Source: Deltaproteobacteria bacterium
GTDB taxonomy: Bacteria > Desulfobacterota > Desulfobacteria > Desulfobacterales > C00003060
Assembly (NCBI GenBank): GCA_003647435.1
Contig: QMMV01000080.1
Span: forward strand, 1-7,774
Direction of reading: 5' to 3'
DNA: 7,774 nucleotides
Part shown: positions 1 to 4,987 of the stretch, piece by piece
Layout of the letters: each line of letters starts with the position of its first letter
Position numbering within the stretch: the stretch's first letter is position 1
Notes under the pieces: generated by a model
Told to the model about the DNA's origin: nothing
Database searches by the model: none
Seen by the model: the letters and a program-made list of their open reading frames with translations, nothing else
Program-made: the position numbers and the translations under genes

Positions 1-113
1 GGATGAATATTTCGATTGTAAAAAAAGCCCATCACATCGAAACCCTCAGATCGAAGGACCTTCAGTGGATATATGGCGCATGGCGCACAGCATATGTGAA
101 GCAAAACCTTCAT
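1..113 (-). CDS. queH: Epoxyqueuosine reductase QueH, N-terminal fragment cut by the window edge
   Basis: The minus strand reads from an ATG at 113-111 through 37 complete codons to the window edge, so only the N-terminus is present. The protein begins MKVLLHICCAPCAIYPLKVL and ends near GFFYNRNIH. The early Cys-Cys-x-x-Cys (C8, C9, C12) directly after a short hydrophobic strand, followed by an FFYNxNIHP segment, is the typical opening of QueH (old name DUF208). From family knowledge, QueH is a cytosolic iron-sulfur enzyme that reduces epoxyqueuosine to queuosine in the tRNA wobble position, replacing the cobalamin-dependent QueG; these cysteines are thought to bind the metal cluster. The frame stays open upstream of the ATG, but nothing there looks like QueH, and the ATG gives the normal N-terminus. 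No clear Shine-Dalgarno sequence is visible. It lies downstream of yggS on the same strand, separated by 457 bp of repeats, so it may have its own promoter. Confidence 0.9.
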   Translation of the reverse strand, partial: MKVLLHICCAPCAIYPLKVLRSEGFDVMGFFYNRNIH

Positions 114-118
114 AATTC

Positions 119-285
119 GTATCGATTTAGATTTTTGCAGATAGTAACACTTTAGCTCTTTTAGAAAACAAACATACGGAACGGACAGGCCATCCGATTG
201 GAGACCGTCTCGAACTCAGACAGTGAGCCAGTCTCCAATCGGATGGCCTGTCCGCAATAATATTTTCAAAAATCTAAACTGATAC
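119..285. repeat. Nested inverted repeat: outer imperfect arms around an inner perfect hairpin
   Basis: The outer arms are 119-137 and 267-285, which are reverse complements at 17 of 19 positions; the mismatch is a swapped CT/TC pair. Inside them is a perfect 24-bp inverted repeat described separately. The spacers between outer and inner arms are unequal (44 bases on the left, 12 on the right), so the structure is not one simple palindrome. The left outer arm ends 5 bases before the queH start codon, so the structure would lie in the queH leader RNA. The 8-mer TGCAGATA occurs as a direct repeat at 136-143 and 286-293, bracketing most of the structure. This may be a small target duplication or chance. 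Confidence 0.75.
182..254. repeat. Perfect 24-bp inverted repeat with 25-nt loop
   Basis: The arms at 182-205 and 231-254 are exact reverse complements over 24 bases. The left arm begins CGGACAGGCCATCCG and the right arm ends CGGATGGCCTGTCCG. The loop is 206-230. A stem this long would be very stable in RNA or as a DNA cruciform. It is not followed by a clear T-run on either strand, so it is not a classical intrinsic terminator. It lies between yggS and queH, where it could stop read-through, act as an RNase III site, or be the core of a small mobile repeat. Confidence 0.85.
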
Positions 286-344
286 TGCAGATACCATCGC
301 GCGCGGGCACTCCGCTTAGAAACTACCTCGAACTCGAGCGACTT

Positions 345-360
345 CCTGCCGGCAGGCAGG
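345..360. repeat. CCTGCCGGCAGG palindrome with an extra GCAGG unit
   Basis: Bases 345-356 form the perfect 12-bp palindrome CCTGCCGGCAGG, extended by CAGG to 360. Short GC-rich palindromes of this type are often dispersed in bacterial genomes. Whether this one is repeated elsewhere in the genome cannot be seen here. Confidence 0.5.
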
Positions 361-470
361 TAACTGAGTGTAAAGAAAGACCAGCGCCTGGACATCAAAA
401 TGTGAGGTTCATGGTTTGAGAACCTTCGTTAAATCATAGGGAGATCTTTATTACTGAACTGTTTTTTTCT

Positions 471-490
471 TAACGCTCACTAACGCTCTC
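471..490. repeat. Two-copy 10-bp tandem repeat
   Basis: TAACGCTCAC at 471-480 is followed directly by TAACGCTCTC at 481-490, differing at one base. It lies inside the repeat-rich stretch between yggS and queH and directly follows a run of seven T. No function can be assigned. Confidence 0.5.
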
Positions 491-570
491 AAACATCGAG
501 CCGCTCCCTAACCCGAGCGCCCCCATGTTCACTGTGTCTATTTTTAAAAAGAGCTAAGGTGTTACCATGA

Positions 571-1281
571 TTAATGTATTTTTCTTTCTCCGAAGATAGC
601 TGTGCCAATTCTCACGATGGTTGCGCCTTCCTCAATGGCCGTTTCAAAGTCTCCGCTCATACCCATAGAGAGTTCATCCATCCCCACATTGGGAATATCC
701 GCGTCGCGAATGCGTTCCTGGAGGATTTTAAGGGACTTGAAATAGGGACGCACCTTCTCCGGTGCATTGAAATAGGGAGGTAACGTCATAAGCCCGCAGA
801 TAGCGATATTTCCAAGTGCTGCAATCTGGCGCACCAGATCAATGGCCCGTTCTGTTTCAATCCCGCTTTTGGTCTTTTCGCCTGAAATGTTGACCTGGAT
901 TAAGATTTTTTGGACCTTTTCGATCTTCGCGGCTCGCTTATTCAATTCGTTGGCCAGCTTAAGGCTGTCTACAGAATGAATCAGGTCAAACATCCTGACT
1001 GCATACTTTGCCTTGTTGGTCTGAAGGCGGCCTATGAAATGCCATGAAACTTCTTCGTCTTTCAGACTTTCGATCTTTTCCCGTGCCTCCTGCACGTAAT
1101 TTTCCCCCACGTCTCTTATCCCTGCCCTGATAGCGACGCGAATCCTGTCCGCAGGGACTGTTTTAGTTGCAGCCACCAGCCTGATGCTTTCAGGATCACG
1201 ATTGCACGCTATAGCAGCATTAGCGATTCGATCTCGAACCATCTTCAGTCTACTTTCAATTGTATCTGTCATCATTTCCAT
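571..1281 (-). CDS. yggS: YggS/PLPBP family pyridoxal 5'-phosphate homeostasis protein
   Basis: The 236-residue protein matches the usual YggS length of about 230. The family is a single-domain, alanine-racemase-like TIM barrel that binds PLP but has no known catalytic reaction; it buffers PLP and affects amino-acid and B6 metabolism in the cytosol. The PLP lysine is K40 in LVAATKTV. Further family marks follow in order: GENYVQEAREK, HFIGRLQTNKAKY, HSVDS, GLMTLPPY, and near the end SMGMSGDFETAIEEGATIVRIGTAIFG (split over 208-232), which supplies the phosphate-binding loop. The start could be the first ATG (1281) or the ATG pair at 1275 and 1272, since no Shine-Dalgarno sequence settles it. 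It lies 21 nt downstream of maf on the same strand and is probably cotranscribed with it. The stop codon abuts the right end of a repeat-rich region. Confidence 0.93.
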   Translation of the reverse strand: MEMMTDTIESRLKMVRDRIANAAIACNRDPESIRLVAATKTVPADRIRVAIRAGIRDVGENYVQEAREKIESLKDEEVSWHFIGRLQTNKAKYAVRMFDLIHSVDSLKLANELNKRAAKIEKVQKILIQVNISGEKTKSGIETERAIDLVRQIAALGNIAICGLMTLPPYFNAPEKVRPYFKSLKILQERIRDADIPNVGMDELSMGMSGDFETAIEEGATIVRIGTAIFGERKIH

Positions 1282-1302
1282 CTCGCTTGAAGGTTTCGGG
1301 TC

Positions 1303-1890
1303 TTATCTCTCTATTACGCCTTCCTTGTACAGATAGTCTATCACCTCGCAGACTGGCAGGCCGACAACATTTGTATAAGATCCCTGGATCCGCTTGACCA
1401 TAAAGATACCTAAACCCTGCACCGCATATCCTCCCGCCTTGTCAAAGGGCTCTCCTGTGCCGATGTACCAATTGATCTCCTTTTTGGTGAGCTCTTTGAA
1501 CAGCACCTCTGTTTCCACAACATCGCAAAAAGTGCGTTTTTTCTTTCTGCAACAAATGCAATAGCCTGTCAGCACCCGGTGTGTTTTGCCGCTCAGGGTT
1601 TCAAGCATCCGGCCCGCCTCGGCCTTGGTTTTCGGTTTTCCCAATACCTCACCGTCGATTGTCACAATGGTGTCTGCTCCAATGACCCAGCTTTCGGGAT
1701 AGTGCTCAGAGACTTCCTCCGCCTTAGCTCTGGCGAGTTGGCGCACGTGCTTTTCAGGCGATCCCGGGCGAACTGAGTTTTCATCCACGGTCGCTGGAAT
1801 TACGCGAAAAGTTAATCCTGCCTGCATAAGAAGGTCGCGGCGTCTTGGAGATGTTGAAGCAAGGATAAGATGATGAACCGGGCTACTCAT
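1303..1890 (-). CDS. maf: Maf family nucleoside triphosphate pyrophosphatase, dTTP/UTP (YhdE-like) type
   Basis: The 195-residue protein is of normal Maf length. Maf proteins hydrolyse non-canonical or pyrimidine nucleoside triphosphates to monophosphate and pyrophosphate and have been linked to septum inhibition. The signature ASTSPRR (11-17) carries the phosphate-binding serine and arginines; GADTIV (71-76) carries the catalytic aspartate D73; GEVLGKP (80-86) and LSGKTHRVLTG follow. The segment GEPFDKAGGYAVQG (146-159) with GSYTNVVGLPV resembles the dTTP/UTP-specific YhdE subgroup rather than the m7GTP-specific YceF subgroup. An unusual CICCRKKKR stretch (111-119) adds three close cysteines. 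It lies upstream of yggS with a 21-nt gap, and its 5' end faces the divergent gene at 2020. Subgroup substrate is inferred from motifs. Confidence 0.93.
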   Translation of the reverse strand: MSSPVHHLILASTSPRRRDLLMQAGLTFRVIPATVDENSVRPGSPEKHVRQLARAKAEEVSEHYPESWVIGADTIVTIDGEVLGKPKTKAEAGRMLETLSGKTHRVLTGYCICCRKKKRTFCDVVETEVLFKELTKKEINWYIGTGEPFDKAGGYAVQGLGIFMVKRIQGSYTNVVGLPVCEVIDYLYKEGVIER

Positions 1891-1920
1891 AATGTATATG
1901 GTTAGCAGACTCCCAGAGAT

Positions 1921-1949
1921 TTGACAATATCGGTGTAAGCAAATATATA
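1921..1949 (+). promoter_or_regulatory. Sigma-70-type promoter for the gene at 2020
   Basis: A consensus -35 TTGACA (1921-1926) is followed by a 17-base spacer and a -10 TATATA (1944-1949). Transcription would start near 1956, giving a leader of about 63 bases before the ATG at 2020. This leader begins almost exactly with a stem-loop (1958-1998). The site sits in the 129-bp divergent gap with maf, so maf transcription is read away from it. Confidence 0.75.
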
Positions 1950-1957
1950 AAATATAT

Positions 1958-1998
1958 CTCGCGGCATTTTCGCCGTATGCGGCAAGTCAGACCGCGAG
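1958..1998 (+). promoter_or_regulatory. Structured 5' leader: two stacked stems before the gene at 2020
   Basis: CTCGCGG (1958-1964) pairs with CCGCGAG (1992-1998), and inside lies a second stem GCCG (1972-1975) with CGGC (1980-1983) closed by TATG. The outer stem starts within a few bases of the predicted transcription start and is followed by a T-rich stretch, TCCTTATTTTCT. It could protect the mRNA 5' end, or act as an attenuator or a binding site. No known riboswitch class is recognised. Confidence 0.5.
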
Positions 1999-2019
1999 TC
2001 CTTATTTTCTAAAACAAGT

Positions 2020-2682
2020 ATGGCGAACGACAAATCAACATTCTGGATTATTGGTGCCGGCAAGTTTGGCACAAAGGCTGCCGAGAGGCTTTGCAGAAAG
2101 AGACCGGATGCGATTTTCATCGTTGTGGATCAGGATGCAGCGGCACTTAAGCGGCTGGCCAATCTTCCGGTAAAAACCGTCTATCAGGAAGGGGCATCCT
2201 ATCTTGGGGAACATCTTGTCGACACTGAAGTAGCACCTGAATGGATTATCCCTGCTATACCTGTCCATCTTGCGTTTGAGTGGGTGCGCCTTAAGATGTC
2301 TGCTTCTGGCGGGATAGAAATTTTGCCTGTTCCATTAGAGGTTGAAAAAATGGTCCCTAATCCGATACGGGGGCCGGAGGGTCAGCTTTATATCAGCTAT
2401 GCGGATTTCATATGTCCGGACAACTGTACGGAGCCTCTTGACATCTGCACGTTCACCGGAAAACCGCGCAAAGGAATACTCTATCGTACACTTGGGGATA
2501 TTTGCTATAAGGATTTTACTTCGGTAGTAGTTCGGAGCCACCAGCTTGCACCCGGGGTAGGGGGATTCCGACCAGAGGCTTTATGGAAAAGTCTTAACAA
2601 GGTTGTTCAAGGCAAAGGACCCATTCTTTACAGTACCGCCTGTCTTTGCCATGGGGTGATGCATGCTTTCAGGGTTGTTTAA
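2020..2682 (+). CDS. Uncharacterised Rossmann-fold (TrkA-N-like) protein with a cysteine cluster
   Basis: The 220-residue soluble protein opens with a strand and a dinucleotide-binding loop, WIIGAGKFGTKAAERL (G12-A-G14-K-F-G17), with an acidic residue D37 at the end of the second strand, as expected for NAD(H) binding. The layout resembles the RCK/TrkA-N domain that gates potassium uptake, and such proteins are sometimes labelled potassium transporter. There are no membrane segments, however, and the rest does not match an RCK C-terminal domain. The second half carries C132-P-D-N-C136, C143, C162 and C208-L-C210-H211, which could bind a metal or iron-sulfur cluster. The function is unknown to me. 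The ATG has a near-consensus promoter and structured leader upstream but no clear Shine-Dalgarno sequence. It stands alone between divergent maf and a tRNA gene. Coding status is well supported by the fold motif and promoter; the role is open. Confidence 0.85.
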   Translation: MANDKSTFWIIGAGKFGTKAAERLCRKRPDAIFIVVDQDAAALKRLANLPVKTVYQEGASYLGEHLVDTEVAPEWIIPAIPVHLAFEWVRLKMSASGGIEILPVPLEVEKMVPNPIRGPEGQLYISYADFICPDNCTEPLDICTFTGKPRKGILYRTLGDICYKDFTSVVVRSHQLAPGVGGFRPEALWKSLNKVVQGKGPILYSTACLCHGVMHAFRVV

Positions 2683-2719
2683 GTTATGGTAATATATCCC
2701 GATCAATCAAAACAGGCGC

Positions 2720-2748
2720 TTGACAGCAATGATATAGTTAAATATCAT
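2720..2748 (+). promoter_or_regulatory. Sigma-70-type promoter for tRNA-Leu
   Basis: A consensus -35 TTGACA (2720-2725) with a 17-base spacer precedes a -10 TATCAT (2743-2748, five of six consensus bases). The predicted start near 2755 is about 8 bases before the mature tRNA 5' end, a usual distance for a tRNA gene. Confidence 0.75.
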
Positions 2749-2762
2749 CAACCGGTGCTTGT

Positions 2763-2850
2763 GCCTGGGTGGCGGAATAGGTAGACGCAAGGGACTTAAA
2801 ATCCCTTGGAGCTTGTCTCCGTGCGGGTTCGATTCCCGCCCCAGGCACCA
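2763..2850 (+). tRNA. tRNA-Leu (anticodon UAA), CCA encoded
   Basis: The acceptor stem pairs GCCTGGG (2763-2769) with CCCAGGC (2840-2846), followed by discriminator A73 and an encoded CCA (2848-2850). The anticodon stem AGGGA/TCCCT (2790-2794 and 2802-2806) encloses the loop CTTAAAA, giving anticodon TAA at 2797-2799, which reads UUA and UUG leucine codons. The D-loop has the GG pair, the T-arm is GCGGG-TTCGATT-CCCGC, and a long variable arm GGAGCTTGTCTCC marks it as a class II tRNA. The A73 discriminator and long variable arm fit leucine. It has its own promoter just upstream. Confidence 0.97.
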
Positions 2851-2855
2851 GAAAA

Positions 2856-2882
2856 AAATAGGGGACAATGTCCCCTATTTCA
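2856..2882 (+). terminator. Hairpin after tRNA-Leu, probable terminator or dispersed repeat
   Basis: AAATAGGGGACA (2856-2867) and TGTCCCCTATTT (2869-2880) form a perfect 12-bp inverted repeat with a single central base; in practice the loop would be about 5 nt. An A-rich stretch precedes it and a short T-rich tail follows, so it fits a terminator for the tRNA, though the T-run is only three bases. The hairpin ends 13 bases before the ATG of the next gene and may also act in its leader. Perfect GGGGACA/TGTCCCC palindromes may also be a dispersed repeat family in such genomes; this is inference. Confidence 0.6.
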
Positions 2883-2893
2883 TATTGTGAGAA

Positions 2894-3655
2894 ATGGAAA
2901 AGCTATCTGTTGTTGTTATAACGCATAATGAGGAAGACAATATTGGCAGGTGCCTGGAGAGCGTCAAGTGGGCCGATGAGATTATTGTTGTAGACAGCTT
3001 TAGCACAGACCGGACGGTTCAGATTGCGGAGAAATATACGAAAAAGGTTTTTCAGAAGGCTTGGGAAGGTTACGGACGTCACAAAAACTATGCACTTTCA
3101 AAAGCTACAAATACATGGGTCCTTGCCCTTGATGCCGATGAAAGGATCACTCGGGAGCTTGCGGATGAGATAATTGGCGTCCTTCGGGCTGGAGACACGC
3201 AGGTAATTGCGTATGAATTGCCCTATAAGGTCTTTTTTGGAGGCAAATGGGTGCGTCACGGCGGGTGGTATCCGGAATATCATATCAGGCTCTTTCGAAA
3301 AGATAAGGCAGCATTCAAAGAGCGGGCAGTGCATGAGCGGGTAGAGACATCAGGACCTGTAGGGAGATTGCATCATTTCGTGGAACACTATACCTATCGT
3401 TCTGTTTCTGATTTTTGCCAGAGAATGGACAGATATTCTACGTTATCTGCAGAGGCGTATTACAAAGAGGGGAGGCGGGTCGGCTGGTTTGAGGCACTGT
3501 TTCGAGCCTGGTTTACCTTTGGGCAGATGTATATCTTAAAGCGTGGCTTCTTAGATGGTGGCTTGGGACTGCAGCTGGCCATGCTATATTCCTGTTACAC
3601 ATTTGTTAAGTACGCGAAGTTGAAAGAATTATGTCAGGCTGACAAGGAGAAATAG
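2894..3655 (+). CDS. Family 2 glycosyltransferase, WaaE/KdtX-like LPS core glucosyltransferase
   Basis: The 253-residue protein has a GT-A fold of the WaaE type, which adds glucose in beta-1,4 linkage to heptose I of the LPS inner core at the cytosolic face of the inner membrane. The N-terminal strand LSVVVITHNEEDNIGRCLES binds the nucleotide sugar, with the aspartate D34 in IIVVDSFSTDRT. The metal-binding DAD lies at 80-82 in VLALDADERIT. GWYPEYHIRLFRK (125-137 region) and the VHE motif near 136-138 follow as in the family. The C-terminal third is hydrophobic and amphipathic (190-240), suggesting membrane association. The ATG at 2894 follows a weak GTGAGA. It starts the glycan cluster and is followed by a 142-bp gap. 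Exact acceptor and sugar are inferred, so no symbol is given. Confidence 0.9.
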   Translation: MEKLSVVVITHNEEDNIGRCLESVKWADEIIVVDSFSTDRTVQIAEKYTKKVFQKAWEGYGRHKNYALSKATNTWVLALDADERITRELADEIIGVLRAGDTQVIAYELPYKVFFGGKWVRHGGWYPEYHIRLFRKDKAAFKERAVHERVETSGPVGRLHHFVEHYTYRSVSDFCQRMDRYSTLSAEAYYKEGRRVGWFEALFRAWFTFGQMYILKRGFLDGGLGLQLAMLYSCYTFVKYAKLKELCQADKEK

Positions 3656-3701
3656 TGAAGCATTAATGAATCTGTAAGAGTTGAATTTACCTCTTTTCGT
3701 T

Positions 3702-3761
3702 ATTCCCGAGGAGGCGGGAATCGAGTCCGCCAGAAAGATAGGCGAATTAATTACTTCGCCT
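3702..3761. repeat. Two hairpins in the gap between the first two glycosyltransferase genes
   Basis: The 142-bp gap 3656-3797 holds no gene. ATTCCCG (3702-3708) pairs with CGGGAAT (3715-3721) around the loop AGGAGG. AGGCGAA (3740-3746) pairs with TTCGCCT (3755-3761) around an 8-base loop. Neither has a good T-run directly after it, but TTTGATCTTTTGTTT follows the second at a distance. They could form a weak terminator or an mRNA processing site between the first gene and the rest of the cluster. No convincing promoter is visible here. Confidence 0.55.
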
Positions 3762-3797
3762 GAAGCCGTTTGATCTTTTGTTTGACATCGCCACTTT

Positions 3798-4880
3798 TTG
3801 CACAGGCATCAAACATTGAGCGAGTACCGAAATATCCTGGTCATTATCCTTAAACATATCGGTGATGTTCTTGTAGCAACTCCGGTGTTCACCGCCTTGA
3901 AAGAAGCTTACCCCCGAAGCCATCTGTCAGTGCTGGTAGATAGAGGGACAGAGGACATGGTGACGCTCAATCCGGCCGTAGATGAAGTCATCATTCTTGA
4001 CAGGGCAGAGGATGCCCCGCTATTTGCCAGGTTTTTCAGACAGGCGGCCTTTGCAGTTAACCTTCGAAGAAAAAGATTCGATCTCGTTTTAGAATTAAGT
4101 GCTGGAGATAGAGGAGCCTTCCTGGGCTTTTTTACGGGGGCCCCCGAAAGGATCGGGTTTGAGCCGAAAAAAAGAACCTTTTTGGGTCGGCATCATGCCT
4201 TTACAAGACTTGTCAGGATAAGCACCACTACCCAGCACATGGTGGACTATAACCTGTCTGTGGTGCGCGCCCTCGGTATAGAGCATTCAGAAAAGAGGTT
4301 GTCGATCTTTTGGTCTAAAGAGGATTCAAAGGCCTGCAAGGAGCTCATGTCTGAAAACGGGCTGTGTGAAAGTGAGCCGTACGTGGTTATGCACCCGACG
4401 TCTCGCTGGCTCTTTAAGGCATGGAATTCGAGGGGGTATGCTTCAGTCTGCGACTATATTGCAGAAAAATACGGGATTCCGGTTGTTGTCACCAGTGCCC
4501 CCGATAAAAAAGAGAAAAAGCGGGTCGAGGAGATATTTTCTTTTGTAAAAAGCCGCCCGATAAACCTGTCAGGCATGCTTTCTCTCAAGCAACTGGCGTT
4601 TTGCATATCGAAAAGCATCTTGTTTATCGGTGTTGACAGTGCTCCCATGCATATTGCGGCTGCGGTTGGCACGCCGATTATTGTGCTCTTTGGGCCTTCC
4701 GGGGATCACATGTGGGGCCCACGGGGGAATGGCCATATAGTAATCAAGAAAGGCTGGCCGTGTCAGCCATGCGGCAGAGATGGTTGCAACGGAAGCAAGA
4801 TCAGCCAATGCCTTGAAGCGATCACGCCCGAAGAGGTTTATCTTGCTGTTGATCAGAAATTGAAGGGGATAAGCTGCTGA
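3798..4880 (+). CDS. Family 9 glycosyltransferase, WaaQ-like LPS heptosyltransferase
   Basis: The protein of up to 360 residues has two Rossmann-like domains of the ADP-heptose:LPS heptosyltransferase family, which acts at the inner membrane on lipid A-core. The start region ILVIILKHIGDVLVATPVF (13-31) carries the conserved GD. Domain two has VVMHPTSRWLFKAW (196-209) and FIGVDSAPMHIAAAVGTP (277-294), with D280 and H285 for the sugar nucleotide, then LFGPSGDHMWGP. The C-terminal C322-x2-C325-x4-C330-x7-C338 is a set of cysteines seen in heptosyltransferase III-type members. No ATG exists near the start. An in-frame stop at 3783 limits it to TTG 3798 or TTG 3816; the latter has an ACAGG 9 bases upstream and may be the true start (354 residues). 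The stop overlaps the start of the small gene that follows. Confidence 0.92.
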   Translation: MHRHQTLSEYRNILVIILKHIGDVLVATPVFTALKEAYPRSHLSVLVDRGTEDMVTLNPAVDEVIILDRAEDAPLFARFFRQAAFAVNLRRKRFDLVLELSAGDRGAFLGFFTGAPERIGFEPKKRTFLGRHHAFTRLVRISTTTQHMVDYNLSVVRALGIEHSEKRLSIFWSKEDSKACKELMSENGLCESEPYVVMHPTSRWLFKAWNSRGYASVCDYIAEKYGIPVVVTSAPDKKEKKRVEEIFSFVKSRPINLSGMLSLKQLAFCISKSILFIGVDSAPMHIAAAVGTPIIVLFGPSGDHMWGPRGNGHIVIKKGWPCQPCGRDGCNGSKISQCLEAITPEEVYLAVDQKLKGISC

Positions 4881-4984
4881 AATTAAAGCTTAAAGAAGCA
4901 AATAGACTGTTTGAATCCCCGCAGCAGCTTGAGGATTTCATGGAATTTGGCGCACATATCGCTGAATGGATGGAAAAGCTCTAA
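4877..4984 (+). CDS. Small ORF, 35 codons with likely CTG start, coupled between two glycosyltransferase genes
   Basis: This reading frame has no ATG at its beginning but reads from CTG 4877 to TAA 4984. The peptide begins (M)KLKLKEANRLFESPQQLE and ends HIAEWMEKL. It is acidic to amphipathic, has no membrane segment or signal peptide, and looks like a helical pair broken by SPQQ. Support for translation: AAGGGG (4863-4868) lies 8 bases upstream of the CTG, which overlaps the preceding stop TGA by two bases (CTGA), and its own stop lies 3 bases before the GTG start of the next gene. It also fills almost the whole gap between these two genes. CTG 4874 is an alternative start. I do not recognise the family. 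It may be a small accessory or regulatory protein of the glycan cluster. Confidence 0.55.
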   Translation: MKLKLKEANRLFESPQQLEDFMEFGAHIAEWMEKL

Positions 4985-4987
4985 AAA

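Larger units (their letters stand above)
141..568. mobile_element. Possible non-autonomous element (MITE-like) or insertion-sequence relic with 22-bp inverted ends
   Basis: Bases 141-162 and 547-568 are reverse complements at 20 of 22 positions; both contain the core GAGCTAA(G/A)GTGTTAC read toward the outside. They enclose 384 bases without a convincing gene but with a perfect internal hairpin, a CCTGCCGGCAGG palindrome (345-356) and a short tandem repeat (471-490). The right end stops two bases before the yggS stop codon; the left end is 27 bases from the queH start codon. Size, terminal inverted repeats and lack of coding capacity fit a MITE or a decayed insertion sequence. No target-site duplication is visible directly outside the 22-bp ends, which weakens the call. 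The element identity is inference. Confidence 0.4.

Noticed and set aside
216..398. 60-codon minus-strand frame between yggS and queH
   Set aside because: It spans the GC palindrome and half of the perfect hairpin, its arginine- and aromatic-rich product matches no family I know, and it has no ribosome binding site. It is best read as a chance frame in repeat DNA.
114..570. preQ1 riboswitch or CRISPR array upstream of queH
   Set aside because: The repeats are inverted pairs rather than regularly spaced direct repeats, and I see no preQ1 aptamer pattern.
1891..1927. Divergent minus-strand promoter for maf using TTGTCA opposite the -35 at 1921
   Set aside because: The only hexamer at 17-base spacing is TAACCA, a poor -10, and transcription would start almost at the maf ATG. 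Too weak to list.
1902..2120. 72-codon minus-strand frame across the maf/2020 gap
   Set aside because: It runs across the promoter and leader and into the antisense of the Rossmann gene, with no family resemblance.
3782..3810. TTGACA before the waaQ-like gene as a promoter
   Set aside because: The hexamer at 3782-3787 has no acceptable -10 hexamer at a spacing of 16-19 bases.
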